A stretch of DNA of 64,000 nucleotides, taken from assembly GCA_947579605.1 (NCBI GenBank), contig OX388314.1, positions 1,736,001-1,800,000 of the forward strand, read 5' to 3'. The stretch comes from Athripsodes cinereus. Taxonomy: Eukaryota > Arthropoda > Insecta > Trichoptera > Leptoceridae. This document shows positions 33,501-45,178 of this stretch, in pieces (positions within the stretch are counted from its first letter, which is position 1; every line of letters starts with the position of its first letter). The notes under the pieces were generated by a model, which did not search any database, was not told the DNA's origin, and saw only the letters and a list, made by a program, of their open reading frames with translations. The position numbers and the translations under genes are program-made.

Positions 33501-34522
33501 TTTTATGAGGATTGTACTTTGTATAGCATTACCCATATCAGCTGTGGTATGTCTGGTGGTTACACTCATATCAGAGAGAGCACACAAGGAGCTGAGAGCC
33601 TCACCACGGAACCCAAACGTAGTCACTCCAAGCAGGTCGGAGAAATCACGTAACTTGGAAGTGTGATATTTCAATGCTGTAAAATTATAACATAATCATA
33701 AAAACATATACAAAAAATATTTTGTTCTAAATAAACTATGGTTTCAACTGACTCCATATTAACAGCTCACTAATCAGTACCTGAGCCCGTAGACAAACCG
33801 TACTTAGCGATCGTCTACTGGCGAACTTTTCGACGATCTACCTACATGTTCCATATAATTATGCGTTATTGTTGCAGTTATAGGCGAAAATTTGTTTGTA
33901 GCCGATCGCCAAGTGCGTGTTTGTCTAGGGGCTCTGATTGCAGTTTATGCAATTTGCATGTTAATTTAAATTATAAAAGTATATAACAATGAATATGCCT
34001 AAATAAAACACTGATTTTTTAATTTGTAATCAGGGATGACAAGTATAAAGAATTATTTTTGTTATTTTTTTTTTTATGATGTATGTTTTTGCATAACCCT
34101 AATTTAAATAATTTTATCATCCTTACTTAATCCTGTGAAATTATCTTCAGTAACTCCAGACCCGTTATCCAACACTTCCACCAGCTCCTCTCCATATTCT
34201 TTGAGGCGAACTTCAACCACAGTGGCCCCTGAGTCCAGAGAATTTTCTACCAACTCTTTAACTGCTATGGCCAAACTCAAAACCACCTACAGATAATATG
34301 AATAATGTAAGATAGAAAACGAAATTCAAGTTTACAAGATAAATCACACTATTATTCATTTAACGAAATAATTAAAGCGTTCTTAGGTGGTAATTTAAAA
34401 GTACAAACCTGTCCTGAACATATTCTGTGTACTGCATCTCTGTTGATTGGATTTATAGTTTTGGCTTCTTCCTTCGTCGTTATACTTTCTAATTCTGCGG
34501 CAGAACTAATTGATATATCCAT
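27501..34522 (-). CDS. PMS2: Mismatch-repair endonuclease PMS2 (MutL-alpha subunit)
   Basis: Complete, 8 exons, 927 aa (human 862): 34409..34522, 34127..34286, 33533..33676, 31897..32098, 29603..31348, 29259..29457, 28052..28201, 27501..27569. All introns are GT-AG and the phases close. The N-terminal GHKL ATPase shows [13 protein letters not shown] (E49, N53), LDNGSGV (78..83) and [12 protein letters not shown] (about 111..122). The C-terminal dimerisation and nuclease domain shows [13 protein letters not shown], the DQHA-x2-E-x4-E metal motif (about 763..774), then [19 protein letters not shown] and NCPHGRPT near the end. So both ATPase and nicking activity should be intact. With MLH1 it forms MutL-alpha, which nicks the daughter strand next to mismatches (family knowledge). 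The central linker, in one 1746-bp exon, is Ser/Asp/Glu/Lys rich, poorly conserved and longer than in vertebrates. The start is chosen because [13 protein letters not shown] precedes the conserved [13 protein letters not shown]. Confidence 0.97.
28353..28761. mobile_element. DNA transposon with about 47-bp terminal inverted repeats, unclassified
   Basis: The ends are near-identical inverted repeats: ACTACACGTACAAGTATCAC plus CACAGTTTTG on the left, and the reverse complement of the right end with ACTACACGCACAAGCATCAC plus CACAGTTCTG. The 409-bp element is GC-richer than its surroundings and has no transposase. I could not fix the TSD. PMS2 intron 6. Confidence 0.72.
28850..28985 (+). repeat. 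R2 interspersed repeat (PMS2 intron 6)
   Basis: It starts with TTTATT units, then TTGCACATCATCATTCATAT and CAGTGGCGAGATTATCACTA, ending CTTCCATCTAACCACAA. It matches 16790..16945 over its whole length. Confidence 0.6.
32293..32614. mobile_element. hAT-type MITE, 322 bp, near-perfect 8-bp TSD (PMS2 intron 3)
   Basis: The left end CAAGGGTGGCCAACC pairs with the right end GGTTGGCCACTCATG (13 of 15). GGTGGCCAACC-type ends are a known hAT signature. The flanks gtttaacg (32285..32292) and gtttaaag (32615..32622) match at 7 of 8 bases. A G-run lies at about 32483. Confidence 0.78.
32700..32775 (+). repeat. R1 repeat fragment (PMS2 intron 3)
   Basis: It reads TTAACGATGAGG...CTATCCATCCTGACACACTG then ATGGCACTAAAAGGAT, matching the middle of R1. 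Confidence 0.5.
33176..33402. repeat. Near-perfect 227-bp palindrome (foldback) in PMS2 intron 3
   Basis: The two arms of about 113 bp are exact reverse complements around base 33292, apart from a T run of about 16 on the left against an A run of 6 on the right. The axis reads ACTAAAACTAAGTTTTAGT, leaving a 1-nt loop. It carries no coding sequence. The 13-bp word ataatgattatgt occurs at 33123..33135 and again at 33401..33413. Confidence 0.9.
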
Positions 34523-35379
34523 TTTACTACTAAATATTATTGCATGAATTGTAAATTAGTAAAAACACCTCAAATACGTATCAAATTCAAACAATATAAA
34601 CCAAAATTTGTAAATATACATTCAAAACATTAACGTGACATTTCGGATTTTGGAGGCAACCTTATGTCCTTATTCCATAAGCCTTAAAAAGCGAGTGTAG
34701 TTGACCTCCATTTTTGTGCATATTTAAACAATGTTAAACAAAAAAACTTCCAACCATCGATCAAAGTTTTTTAAATTTGTTATTGGATTCAATAATTTAT
34801 GTCAACCGAAATGTTAGGTATGCATTGATTTCTGCACATTATATTAATCTGCACTAAATTTTTAAATATTTGATGAAAAAGTTCACGATACTTATTTATA
34901 ATTCAGAAGTAAAAAGAAAACATGACTTATAATGAAGTGTATTCAAATCATGATTAACTTTGTATTGCATTGTATTTATGATTGTCTGCTTAGACAACTT
35001 TTTGTTTATTTTCTCAAGATATCTTATAAAAAAAATGTGAGGTTGTTTCAACAGTTGATTGGTTTTGAATAATAATGGTGGATGACTATACCTTCTTTTT
35101 GTAGATCTCCAATCTAGTCTATGGTAGTATTTTCATAAACAACGTCTTTGCTTATTTTTGTCTATGATTTAATTCGAAATGTCAAAAATTAATTTGTCAA
35201 ATTAATTGAAATGAATTAGTGCGAGGCGTTGGATTGTTTTTTATTTAGTTATTTTGAATCAATGGTCAGTATTTCGCCTTTCGAACAAAACAATCTAATT
35301 TCTGAGTATAATATTTGGTTTCTTCAGGTGTGTGTTGTCTGATAATCGCTAATAATATTGATATTTTCAAATTAGCGAT
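34523..35379. promoter_or_regulatory. Shared head-to-head promoter region of PMS2 and PDCL
   Basis: 857 bp separate the two divergent start codons, with no repeat or other gene recognised in between. The layout suggests a bidirectional promoter or two closely spaced promoters. No TATA box or specific factor site could be assigned with confidence. Confidence 0.5.
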
Positions 35380-36279
35380 ATGGCTTCACTAGAAGATAAG
35401 ATATTAGGGAATAAGGATCATAATTACTGCAGCAGTAGTGAAGATGAAGGAGACGATGGAGGAGAGAGCGATTGTGAAGATACTAAACGAGGAAACACCA
35501 AACAAGAGGTGATACAAGAGCCAGTGGCAATGAATGATTGGGATGGAACTTCTAGTAATACTGGACCGAAAGGAGTGATAAAGGATTGGCAGAGATATAA
35601 GCAACTGGAAGTGGAAGCGAGAGAGAGGGGGGACAGGGAAAGGGAGGAGCTCATCAAAAAGTTGAGCCTCACGTGTATGAGTCACACAGAGGAACAAGAA
35701 TACAAGAAAAAGAAAGAAATGGATGATGAGTTGGATGAACTTCTCAATGATGACTTTCTTCTGCAATACCAGAAACAGCGCATGCAGGAGATGTTGTCAC
35801 AATTAGGGCGTCTGCCCAGATTTGGTACAGTTGTTCCAATACATTCCACAACACAATTTTTAGAATGTATCGATTCAGAAAACAAATCCGTGACAATTAT
35901 TGTTCATGTCTACGAAGATAGAAATTCTGCCTGTGAAGTTATGAACGGATGCCTTATATCATTATCTCAAGAATATCCCACTGTGAAATTTTGTAAACTA
36001 CAAAGTTCCACCGCTGGAATGAGTCGACAGTTCAAAATAAACGGAGTGCCCGCTCTGCTGGTTTACAAAGCTGGACAACTGATTGCTAACTTTGTACGAA
36101 TAAGTCAGGATCTTGGAGAAGACTTCTTCGCTACTGATGTAGAGAGCTTTTTATTGGAACATGGACTGTTACCAGATAAAAGTTGTATCCCTCAGATTGT
36201 GCAATCTCCAGGAACTGTTGGTGGGTCAAATCAATGCCATGCTGATGATGACGATGATTCGGACTTGAGTTTAGATTAG
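35380..36279 (+). CDS. PDCL: Phosducin-like protein (PhLP1 type)
   Basis: A single uninterrupted exon encodes 299 aa, close to human PDCL (301). It starts MASLEDKILGNKDHNYCSSS with an acidic Ser/Glu/Asp stretch, as in the family (residues 1 to about 35). Then come NTGPKGVIKDWQRYKQLE (the conserved G-beta-gamma-binding helix region, about 61..78) and ELIKKLSLTC. The thioredoxin-like domain (about 140..270) contains VTIIVHVYED, EVMNGCLISL, YPTVKFCKLQSS, GVPALLVYKAGQLIANFVRI and LGEDFFATDVESFLLEHGLL. It ends in an acidic DDDDDSDLSLD tail, matching the acidic end in other animals. PhLP1 is a cytosolic CCT co-chaperone that helps fold G-protein beta subunits and assemble beta-gamma dimers (family knowledge). 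The absence of introns is unusual beside its intron-rich neighbours. It is divergent from PMS2. Confidence 0.96.
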   Translation: MASLEDKILGNKDHNYCSSSEDEGDDGGESDCEDTKRGNTKQEVIQEPVAMNDWDGTSSNTGPKGVIKDWQRYKQLEVEARERGDREREELIKKLSLTCMSHTEEQEYKKKKEMDDELDELLNDDFLLQYQKQRMQEMLSQLGRLPRFGTVVPIHSTTQFLECIDSENKSVTIIVHVYEDRNSACEVMNGCLISLSQEYPTVKFCKLQSSTAGMSRQFKINGVPALLVYKAGQLIANFVRISQDLGEDFFATDVESFLLEHGLLPDKSCIPQIVQSPGTVGGSNQCHADDDDDSDLSLD

Positions 36280-36466
36280 TATTTTTATATTGTTATGAAA
36301 TTTGAATTCAAAATAAGTTGATGTGTGCTAAAATAATAATTTAAGACTTATCACATTTTATATTATTATGTATATGTACTGTTTTTATATTTTTTACATT
36401 ACTTAAAGGTGTTAAATACTTAAAGGAGAATCATGTGATAATAATTCACTGATATTCTTTTGTGTC

Positions 36467-36472
36467 AATAAA
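36467..36472 (+). terminator. Candidate polyadenylation signal of PDCL
   Basis: AATAAA lies 188 nt after the PDCL stop in AT-rich sequence, followed by a TGT-rich stretch (ATTTGTCTGTCAGTTG). It is the first AATAAA after the gene that I noticed. Confidence 0.55.
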
Positions 36473-36966
36473 AACAGCTGATAATTTGTCTGTCAGTTGA
36501 GAAAAGTATTTTTTATTTAAAATACACAATATTGTTGTGTATGGTTATTTCACATTGATCTTATTGTTAATTTAGTTATGTTATATTTTTTAAAACTAGT
36601 TTTAAGGAATGTTGTAGGTATTGCTTAATTTTAAACAAAACCCAAAACCAATTCAGTAAATAGAAAATGAAAAAAATCTTACAGTGGTAACTAGATGTCT
36701 GGTTATTAAGGCAGTGTGCCAACTTGAGCATAAAATTATTTATTGTTTAATTTCCATTGCAATGTTGGGAATCAAACACTGTTTGAACCTCATACATATA
36801 TGCAAGGCCAGTATATGTTTTATATCTCAAATTTTATACATATTCTCTACCTTTCAAAGGATACTTTATAACACATATAAAAAAGTGGGAAGCCCATTCT
36901 GCTCTAAAACTGAACAAACATTTTAATACAAGGGTTTGTTTTTATATAGTTATATTAAGTTATAAA

Positions 36967-37471
36967 TAGTGATGTGAGAAGAGAAAATTCTCCAAAGAAA
37001 TTTCTCGAGAACGAGAAATTTCTCCTCTGATGGAAGAGAAATTTCTCTCCATAATTTTTCTTAGTGGTATTATGATCTTTCGCCCAGTACTTTTCGCAGC
37101 CAACCTGATTGATCCAAAATTTGTGGGGCTGATTAAGGCCCAAATCAGAGGTTTTTAACACTTTTTTCCATGTACGTACCTGCAATTCTTTTTTAACTTA
37201 AATATGGGCATGTGGGGTGTCATATATCAAGATTTTACATCAGTTATTAGCACTTTTTTCTATGTAGGTACCTAACATTTTTTGTTTCCATAATTAATTG
37301 GTGATAAATGGTCTCAACATTTGTACATTGTTATTGATTGATTGAACAAAGTATTTATTATTATTATACTGTAAAATAAAAAATAAAAAAAAATCTCGGA
37401 AAATTCTCTACTTCGAGAAATTTCTCGGTAAATTTCTCCCAAAATTATTTCTTGAGAATTCCACAACACTA
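36967..37471. mobile_element. hAT-type MITE family M2, copy 1, 505 bp, perfect 8-bp TSD gttataaa
   Basis: The ends TAGTGATGTGAG and CCACAACACTA are short terminal repeats backed by long subterminal runs of GAGAAATTTCTC on both sides. The word gttataaa flanks it at 36959..36966 and 37472..37479. The interior (CGCAGCCAACCTGATTGATC) is shared with 60300..60837 in opposite orientation. It has no transposase. Confidence 0.92.
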
Positions 37472-37489
37472 GTTATAAACACTTAACAC

Positions 37490-37745
37490 CGAATAGTGAC
37501 CCTCACAATCCAAGTACCTGGTTTTGACCTATCGAGAAAGTTTTGGCTACAGCAAAACAAAGTAAAGACAGAACATGGATGCTACAACTACTTGCTCTTG
37601 AGGTGGAGAAAAAGAGGGAGCCTGATTGGAAATTTGCAGATGGTGAAACACATTAGGACTGCCATCTCAAAAAATTCAGCGGGTACCTCCAAGACATTAA
37701 TGATGCGAGACCGTTAACTGTGGGTTTGCTGACGGCGCTGGAACC
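37490..37745 (+). mobile_element. LINE 3'-terminal coding fragment, frameshifted
   Basis: Reading frames spell IQVPGFDLSRKFWLQQNKVK, TEHGCYNYLLLRW and, after a shift, YLQDINDARPLTVGLLTALE. This pattern (PGFDLPR-W-LN-x-RT-x-GRC, then a Cys/His knuckle) is the usual end of arthropod LINE ORF2. The Cys residues of the knuckle are lost. Confidence 0.65.
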
Positions 37746-38392
37746 ATGACTATAGAGGATATGGAACCAATGTAGCCAACACAAGTGAAAACATACATCT
37801 ATGCCCGAACGACGTAAAATTAGAAATTTATTATTCATTCTAGCAATCATACGCATTGTCTCTGAAATAGATTGCATGTCAATAAAATTCCCTGAAACCA
37901 GAGTAATGATCTTTAATATTGATACCTAAACTCTAATATTTTGTTGACATGCGATGTGTTTAAGTAACTTGGACAATATAATATATAACATTTTGTTTGT
38001 GTAATATTAATTCATCAATTATTTCTAAACTTTGCTATGTATGCAGTCTTCAAATTATTTTTATAAAAACATTGTCTTATTTTGTCACAGTATTGTGTTT
38101 GAAATAAATGTCATTGTATACAAATTATTTGTATCATCATTATTATTTATACCTTCAAATTCTCTCTGTAAGGACTGTTCATTAATTGCAGCTAGTTCAT
38201 TAAAAAGATTACTCATTAATTGTTGTATGTGTGTGTGGGTGTAGTCACAATTATTAGTAGTAATTATCTAATATGTACAATCATTGTCAACGCATTGTAA
38301 ATAATTACTTATACAGTGAAACAAATCCAATTTGTGGGCCACACCCTACAGAATCATGCAAGAGAATTTAATCCATCTATCATGTTATGATT

Positions 38393-38473
38393 GGCACAGA
38401 GACGCTCTGAATGGAGGAGGCTGGTTTCTGCCCTGTGCTCCCGAGAGGAGCGTTGAGGGCGATGATGATGATG
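38393..38473 (+). mobile_element. LINE-A, 81-bp extremely 5'-truncated copy with TSD of 12 to 14 bp
   Basis: It is almost base-for-base the last 80 bp of 1660..2399 (GGCACAGAGACGCTCTGAAT to GAGCGTTGAGGGCGATGATG). The word atcatgttatgatt flanks it at 38379..38392 and 38474..38487. Confidence 0.9.
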
Positions 38474-38530
38474 ATCATGTTATGATTCTCAAATGGGCAT
38501 CATAAATAAGTTGTCTAGTTATTATTATTA

Positions 38531-38680
38531 TCCCAACACGGCATCTCCCACATGTGGGGTAGCAAGAGGACTAACTGCTTATAATAAACATGCAAGTTGT
38601 AGTCTCCGTGCCAATAAAAATTAAGACATTCAGGATGGGCGACGTTCCTCATCGCTGAACTAAGATGTTAAATATTTTAA
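38531..38680 (-). repeat. R1 repeat
   Basis: The reverse-oriented 3' end CCCAACACGGCATCTCCCAC is preceded by (TTA)n, followed by TAATAAACATGCAAGTTGTA and the core to GAACTAAGATGTTAAAT. Confidence 0.65.
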
Positions 38681-39239
38681 AATGTTATACTTGCGTGTGA
38701 ATTTAACTTTACCAGTGAGACGAATTTCAATTTACAAAATATTCAAACTCTAATCGGAAGAATGTCACAATCCAAAACCGAAGTTTTGAACAAATAAATA
38801 TTCTTTTACTCCCATTGTAAATTATGTGAAACAGAGTGGACAAACCGTTTTTCTCTTTTTTTATATTGACAAGAACAAAAAGAGACTAAAAAAATATTAG
38901 TTTTTGTGTCACTCATTTAGAAGGATATTGAAGGAGACCCACCAGCAGACTTGATAGTTCAGAAGTCCGAGGACTTACATTTATTGGAAATTTGTCTTCA
39001 GGACGACAAGAAACCTCATAGTTCTTCACACATATAGACTAGTGATGTAACGAATGTCTGATTTTGGATATTCGCGAATGCGAATGCGAATGCGAATATT
39101 GACTTGAAAATGGTATAGGAATTTGAAATATTCCAAAACTCCTCGGTTTTCTTAAAGAATATTTTCTTGCAATACCTTTTTCCACAATGTACCGGGTAAG
39201 TATCCGGTACTTTCACCAAATTACTGATTTGTTTCTTCA

Positions 39240-42200
39240 TTTACATGGTACACAACAGATGAAAGACATATAAATATAAACATGTAAGCGACAAAAACAT
39301 TCCAATAGTCTTACATCGAAACAGTGCATACTTCAGCAATAACACACAAAACAATTATAGAAAATCTTACACATAATATAGGTATTAATTCACAATACAT
39401 CCAATCACCCATTCCTATTACAAATCGCTGCTCACCCAATTTCGCACACATACCTAATACATTCATTCGCACAAACACATTCACACTTCACTAATGTATG
39501 CAATAACAATACAAAAAAACTCTGAAAAAAGAAAAATCAAAAATTTAAAAAACAGTCTAAAAATTAATACTATCCCAAACACTTCACATTTTATCAAACA
39601 TATACATTTTTTTTTATATTTATTTCATCTTATTCTACCCTCAACTCTCCTTTCTCACAAACCTGACGTAATTGGCACTTTAAAATTCTATAAACAGGGT
39701 TTCTTGAGTCTGCAATCGTTTTTGTTTTTTTTTTTATGTAGAACGGAAAACAAGATCTTGTTAAAGGAAGCATTCTAAAGTTAATCCTATCTAAAATATT
39801 AGGCACATCGTATTCGGACAAGCATATTTTTCTCAGGTTGCATGCATCCAGCAAAACTCTTCACAATTCCAATTTAGGCAAATCTTTAATAAATACAGGA
39901 TAATGCAATCTCTTCCTAACCAAACGAATGAATTTAGACTGAGTTCTCTCAACTTGATCGACATATTTTTTAAAATGTGGATTCCATACAGAGGAACAGT
40001 CCTCCAGCTTGGAGCGAAACAACGATAAGTACAAGTACAAATACGATTCATATAACCTAAATGACTTTGTAGATCTCAGAATAAATCCCAGTATTTTATT
40101 GCTCTCTTCGATAATTTTGTTCACGTGATCATCAAAGTGAAGCTCAGAGTCAAACACCACACCTAAATCTCTAATCTTATTTACTTCTTTTAAATCATGA
40201 TTATGGATATTGTAAATTTTTCGAATTTTGTTTCTATTTTTGGTAAAAGAGATCAGATTACACTTCTCCAGATTCAAGTGCAAGTTATTTCTTTTACAGT
40301 ACTCGTGTAGTCTTTCTAAGTCCTCGTTAAGCATTTCATAGTCAAACAATAATTGAATTTGACAGTATATTTTTAAATCGTCCGCAAATAATAGAAGCTC
40401 TGAGTGGTCAAAGCACTTTTTTATGTTGTTTATGAATATCGTGAAAAGTAAAGGACCCAAAGAAGACCCCTGAGGGACACCAGATGTAACACTGACACTG
40501 CCAGATGAGTAACCGTTAAGTTTAACTGTCATCAATCTATCAGAAATATATGAGTCAATCCACCTTAGTTGAAAAAAGTCGATGTTCTACTTTATCAAAT
40601 GCCTTTTGAAAGCCGATATAAATGGCATCCAACTGTATACGATTGTCCATAGCTGAGAAAAAAAATCAGATTTGTTACTGTCGATCTTCCACTCATGAAT
40701 CCATGCTGCTCTACAAGAAGATACGGCTTCAGGAAAAAAGTAATTTGTTCGCGAACCATACCCTCAAATATTTTTGAAATAGGTGATAGAATTAAAATTG
40801 GTCTGTAGTTACGAACGTCCGATTTGCTGCCAGATTTATGCAAAGGAATAATACTAGCCATCTTCCATTTGCATGGAAAGGATCCTTCTTGTAAACTCCT
40901 AATTTATTTATCGTGTCGAAACCCAGAGAAAAAACCCATCAAACTGATTTCCAGTACTGCGCAAAACGCGCAGCAGGTGGAGATGCGTCAAAAATATCCT
41001 CCATAGTGCAAGTGACAGGGCACAATGGACACTCCAACAAGTGTGGCATAGTCTGTGCTGCACCACAGTCACACGCTCCGGATTCGTCCTGTAGGAAGCC
41101 CAATCGTTCTCTATTGTCGCGGCAGTTTCCTACACCAGATCTCAGTCGATTTAGGGTTTTCCATGTCCCATAGTCTAGATTGCTTCCTGCAGCAAGGTGT
41201 TCTAATAAATGTCAGATACAATGGTTTGGTTAAATGACTTACACATCTCTTTAATATATTGGTGCTAGACCATCAGGGCCAACTCCTTTTGTCTCATCTA
41301 TACCTAATAAACGTTTATGAATATCAGATTTCAAGATATTAACCATGGATAAACATGAGTTAGTTAAAATATTTTCCAATTCTTTAGTATTAGAATCATG
41401 CAAATTATTCAGTGAAAATACAGAACCAAAAAACGTCGAAAACAAGTTCGCAATTCCCTCTGGATCGCTCGAAGTCTGGTCACCGTCACCCATTACCCTT
41501 GGATAGCCTCTAGATTCTTTAAGGGAATTCACGAATGAAAAGAAAGACTTGACATTGCCCTTAAGTGACTTCTCAGTGTTATTAATAAAAGACCTATAAT
41601 CGTGATTCTGCGACAACTTCAACTGAGCTCTTAGTTGAAAAAATAAATTGTAGTCAGAATCATTACGGTTCATCTTCAACTTACGCCAAGCCTTAGACTT
41701 CTCTTAAACAATAACAGAATTCTATTAGAGAACCATTTGGGAAAATTATTAGGTGACACCCTCTTCATATGTAGGTGTATGCTTCTCAATTATTGGCAAA
41801 ACATAACCATAAAAAGATTCAATCATCTTATTCACCGGTCCGTTTCCCAAAACACTGACCCAATCAACACTTTGTAGTTCAAAATTTATTTCCGAAAAGT
41901 TTGACTTAAAGTATATTAATTTCTGGATCATATTCTGAGACAAATCCTCAGCAATTTCAAACTCATAATCTATCAACAGTGAAGGATAGTGTGAATCCTT
42001 ACCAACCAGTGGAGAGTTACATCTGGTAACAGAACACGGAATAGTTGAAAGAACTAAATCCAAGATAACTTGATTGCTGTTATAAACTCCGTTAGACTGA
42101 AACATATTGAGAAAAGATATAGATTCTATCAAATACTGCGCAACAGGACACGAATAAGAATACGGAACAAAGATTGTTACAACATCGGGGTCTTTTTTCC

Positions 42201-42720
42201 ATTGGATTGTTGGGATATTGGAATCTCCAATAAGACAAATATCCGTTTTGCCGTAATAGCTGATTAAACGTTCAGATATACTTTAAAAAAAGATGTTTTA
42301 AGTATCTAAGGATGTGGAAGGCGGTATATACATATACTACACCCAGTAGCGGTGAGCATTTTTTCATGCGTTACCGATGAAAAACGAATACTGGTAAAAA
42401 AACTTTCACCAGTATCATCCCAAACAAGAGTGGATGAATATCCTAGTGTCCGATCCACAGCAATTAAGACCCCACCTCCATCCCTTTTACCACTCAACAT
42501 GAAATCCCTATCCTTGCGGTAAACTGTATATTCGTTTTGAAAAAGTTCGCTGTCAAATATGCCACAATTTAGCCAAGCTTCCGTCAGAACAATTATATCA
42601 TAACTATTTGCAAATAAGTTTGCTCTAAACTCCTCGATCTTAGTCTTCAAGCCCCGAAAATTCTGAGAGAATACTTTAGTGTGGTTCACCTTGTAGTATG
42701 ATATAAATATTCCTTAAATA
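39240..42720 (-). mobile_element. Jockey-type LINE, degenerate, lacking ORF1
   Basis: The reverse strand carries, in broken frames, an apurinic-type endonuclease start (NHTKVFSQNFRGLKTKIEEF, IIVLTEAWLN, 42306..42700), a linker (41250..42130) and reverse transcriptase: KGVGPDGLAPIY, PLHKSGSKSDVRNYRPILIL, HGFMSGRSTVTNL, SGVPQGSSLGPLLFTIFINN and the catalytic FADDLK at 40373..40389. The C-terminal part (NILGFILRSTKSF, then INFRMLPLTRS) follows after a frameshift near 39855. At least four frame breaks, plus an insertion at 40899..41230, show it is dead. The endonuclease/RT organisation fits the jockey group; exact ends are uncertain. Confidence 0.85.
40899..41230 (-). mobile_element. LINE tail nested inside the jockey element
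   Basis: It interrupts the jockey reverse transcriptase between GPDGLAPIY and the segment preceding PLHKSG. On the reverse strand it reads WKTLNRLRSGVGNCRDN, LGFLQDESGACDCGAAQTMP, HLLECPLCPV and ARFAQYWKSV then a stop, the Cys/His end of a different LINE ORF2. Its 3' end is ACACGATAAATAAATTAGGA. No TSD could be fixed. Confidence 0.75.
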
Positions 42721-42885
42721 GAATATAAAATTATTGTAGGGCCCTATACTCATAGCAGTTGTAATACTTCAAACAAACATATAAATTAAATCTCCACAAA
42801 TGCATATTTCTCCTAATAATAATAACATCATCAAGCAAACGAACACAGGAAACAATACAACAAATGTGGCCAACACGGAACAGAC

Positions 42886-45178
42886 CAGTGTTACTCTGGA
42901 TACTCGTTTCCAATCACAAAATCGTAAAATTTCAAAATGGTACTCTTGAAATTCGACGCTAGCGCCGGATCGCATTGGAATCGAGTGTTGATTTGAAGAA
43001 GATGTGAAATCGTGTAAAATTCGAAAATTGTTACTCTTGACGTCGTTTTGACAGTAACTCGATTTCGTGGGATTGTGTTGAAATCGACTAACTGTCATTA
43101 CATACACGATCGCAAGAAAGTAACTTTTTTGGAATCGAGAAGAAGTAATTTATTAAATTACTTTAAAAAATGCCTCGTTTGGCATTATTTTTTTATAAAT
43201 TTGGAAAACCGGCATCAAGTTAATATTCGTCAGCGAAAGAATTTGCGTAGAATAGCAAGATATTCGCAAAATGTGTCTAGCATGAGTGGTGGGGAATTTG
43301 TAGTAAATCATAGAATATCAAAAGAAATGTTTCAGGAGTTGTGTTTCAGAATATCAAAAAATATGTTTCAAGAGTAAATTATTTAGAATTCTTTGTAAGT
43401 TGTTTATGCAGCTCATGACTTACATAGGTATACAAGCCAGACATGCATTAGCTGTGGAATTCACATCATAGACGAATTGAAAGTACACGTTTCATGTATT
43501 TACATATATATCATCATCATCATCGCCCGTAACGCTCCTCTCGGGAGAACAGGGCAGAAACCAGCCTCATCTATTCAGAGCGTCTCTTTGCCAATCACGT
43601 CACCTCTTCCCACGAAATTCCCTGCACTCAGATGTCGTTGTCACAGGAACAGTGTATGGTGAAAGAGGGACGCTCGGGCCGACGGAAGAACAGTGCTTAT
43701 TTTGGCCAACTATCATTGGGCATTCTCAGAGCATGTCCCAGCCAGGACCATCGTCTCTCCTGTATCACAGCATCATTTGTGACATGTTCATACCATTTTA
43801 CACCCAAAATCCTCCTAAGACATTAGTTTACAAAACTTAGTATCTATAAATTATATGTATATTATATACTATCTATGTATATATTATAGAATATGCAAGC
43901 TCTCAAGGTTTGTAAAAATAACAAAATTGTAATTGTGTAATACATAATAATTTTATTGACTATTATACTTGATAATGAAATTATTTAAAAAAAATACTAT
44001 GTACAAAATAAAAACCATTAAGACATCATGCTTAATAAACAAGTATTTTTCTATTCTAAAACTATTTTCTACTGCATATTGTCTTTGCAATCTTCCTCAA
44101 GGCTGATGATACTTGAACAGACTCTGTACGAATGGCAGCACTCCTTTCATTTAAAGATTCGGCACACTGCCCCAATTTTTCAGCAGCTATTTTAAACGCA
44201 ATCACCGCTAAGCACTCTGCTTTCACCCGTTTTTCTTCGATTAATACGAGTTGCTCTCGTTGTTCCAACCCCTGTGTTCTGGCGAGATGAGAATGTCTTG
44301 GTTGCGGAGACTTCTAACAGCTTGTACCTACAAGTGGGCTCCTACCGGCTTGTAGATGTGGGCTCTGCCTGCTTTGAATGCGTGGACTCCGTCCAGGCAC
44401 TGATGGAAAGAAAAAATAAATATAACACTAGTTTTTTTATCAAAAACAACATTTTGAATTTAAAAAAGGACGCTAGGAGATTAATTGCTACAATTAAGAT
44501 TAGTTAAAATATTAGTGTAACATGCAGTTGACTTGTTTTTTAATTTCAACACTAGTTCTACCTTTATTTACAAATCACCCTCGTGGAGTTCACATATAAC
44601 TTTGTTTATAAGTTAACAAATTAAAAAAATATACATATAGATTCATTTTTATATTAAAATTAATCAGCAACTAAAATAATACTTACGTTTTTGATAATTA
44701 TAACCAAATATATTCAAGCAAACAACGCAACACTGAAATGCATAAACGTCAGAATTGATATTTGAAATGAGTGTTCCATTTACAGAAAAAAAATAATCCT
44801 AAAATATTATCGCTACGTCAAATTATTATATTTGTTAAGTAGGACAATTATTAGTAAATGTATTTGACTTTTTTTATGTTTCAAAAATAAATACATATAC
44901 CACTCTCGGATCTCAAGTTTACTTCCTTACAGTTTCTTGTAGTCTACATACAAACGCGACATATAAACAATTATATATTCCTTATTTGCAGCGAAAATAT
45001 TTTTAAAATTGCAATAACAAACTCGATACGAACACGATCCCGCGCTTTGGAACGCCAATCTCAATACGATTTCGATCGCGCGGGATTGGGTTCAAGAGTA
45101 CGGTTTTGAAGTTGAAATTGAGATTGGAATCGTGTTGGCATTGGATTAGGATCGAATCGAGTGTCAAGAGTAGCACTG
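42886..45178. mobile_element. PIF/Harbinger-type remnant with two opposing ORF fragments
   Basis: Imperfect terminal repeats CAGTGTTACTCTGGATACTCG-like (first 20 bases CAGTGTTACTCTGGATACTC) and CGAGTGTCAAGAGTAGCACT pair at about 17 of 21 positions. Near the left, + strand 43169..43376 encodes fragments like the start of a HARBI1-type transposase: a basic MPRLALFFYKF start, then RRIARYSQNVSSMSGGEFVV and NHRISKEMFQELC. Near the right, minus strand 44062..44268 encodes REQLVLIEEKRVKAECL plus a helical tail, like the end of the Myb/SANT partner protein of Harbingers. The catalytic DDE core is missing. I saw no 3-bp TSD, so the limits are provisional. Confidence 0.55.
43494..43847 (-). mobile_element. 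LINE-A copy in reverse orientation inside the Harbinger remnant
   Basis: It is the reverse complement of about 2000..2395 with an internal deletion, beginning with (ATC)n (the (GAT)n tail) and ending near the equivalent of GATACTAAGCTTTGAAAAC. Frames are disrupted. Confidence 0.85.
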
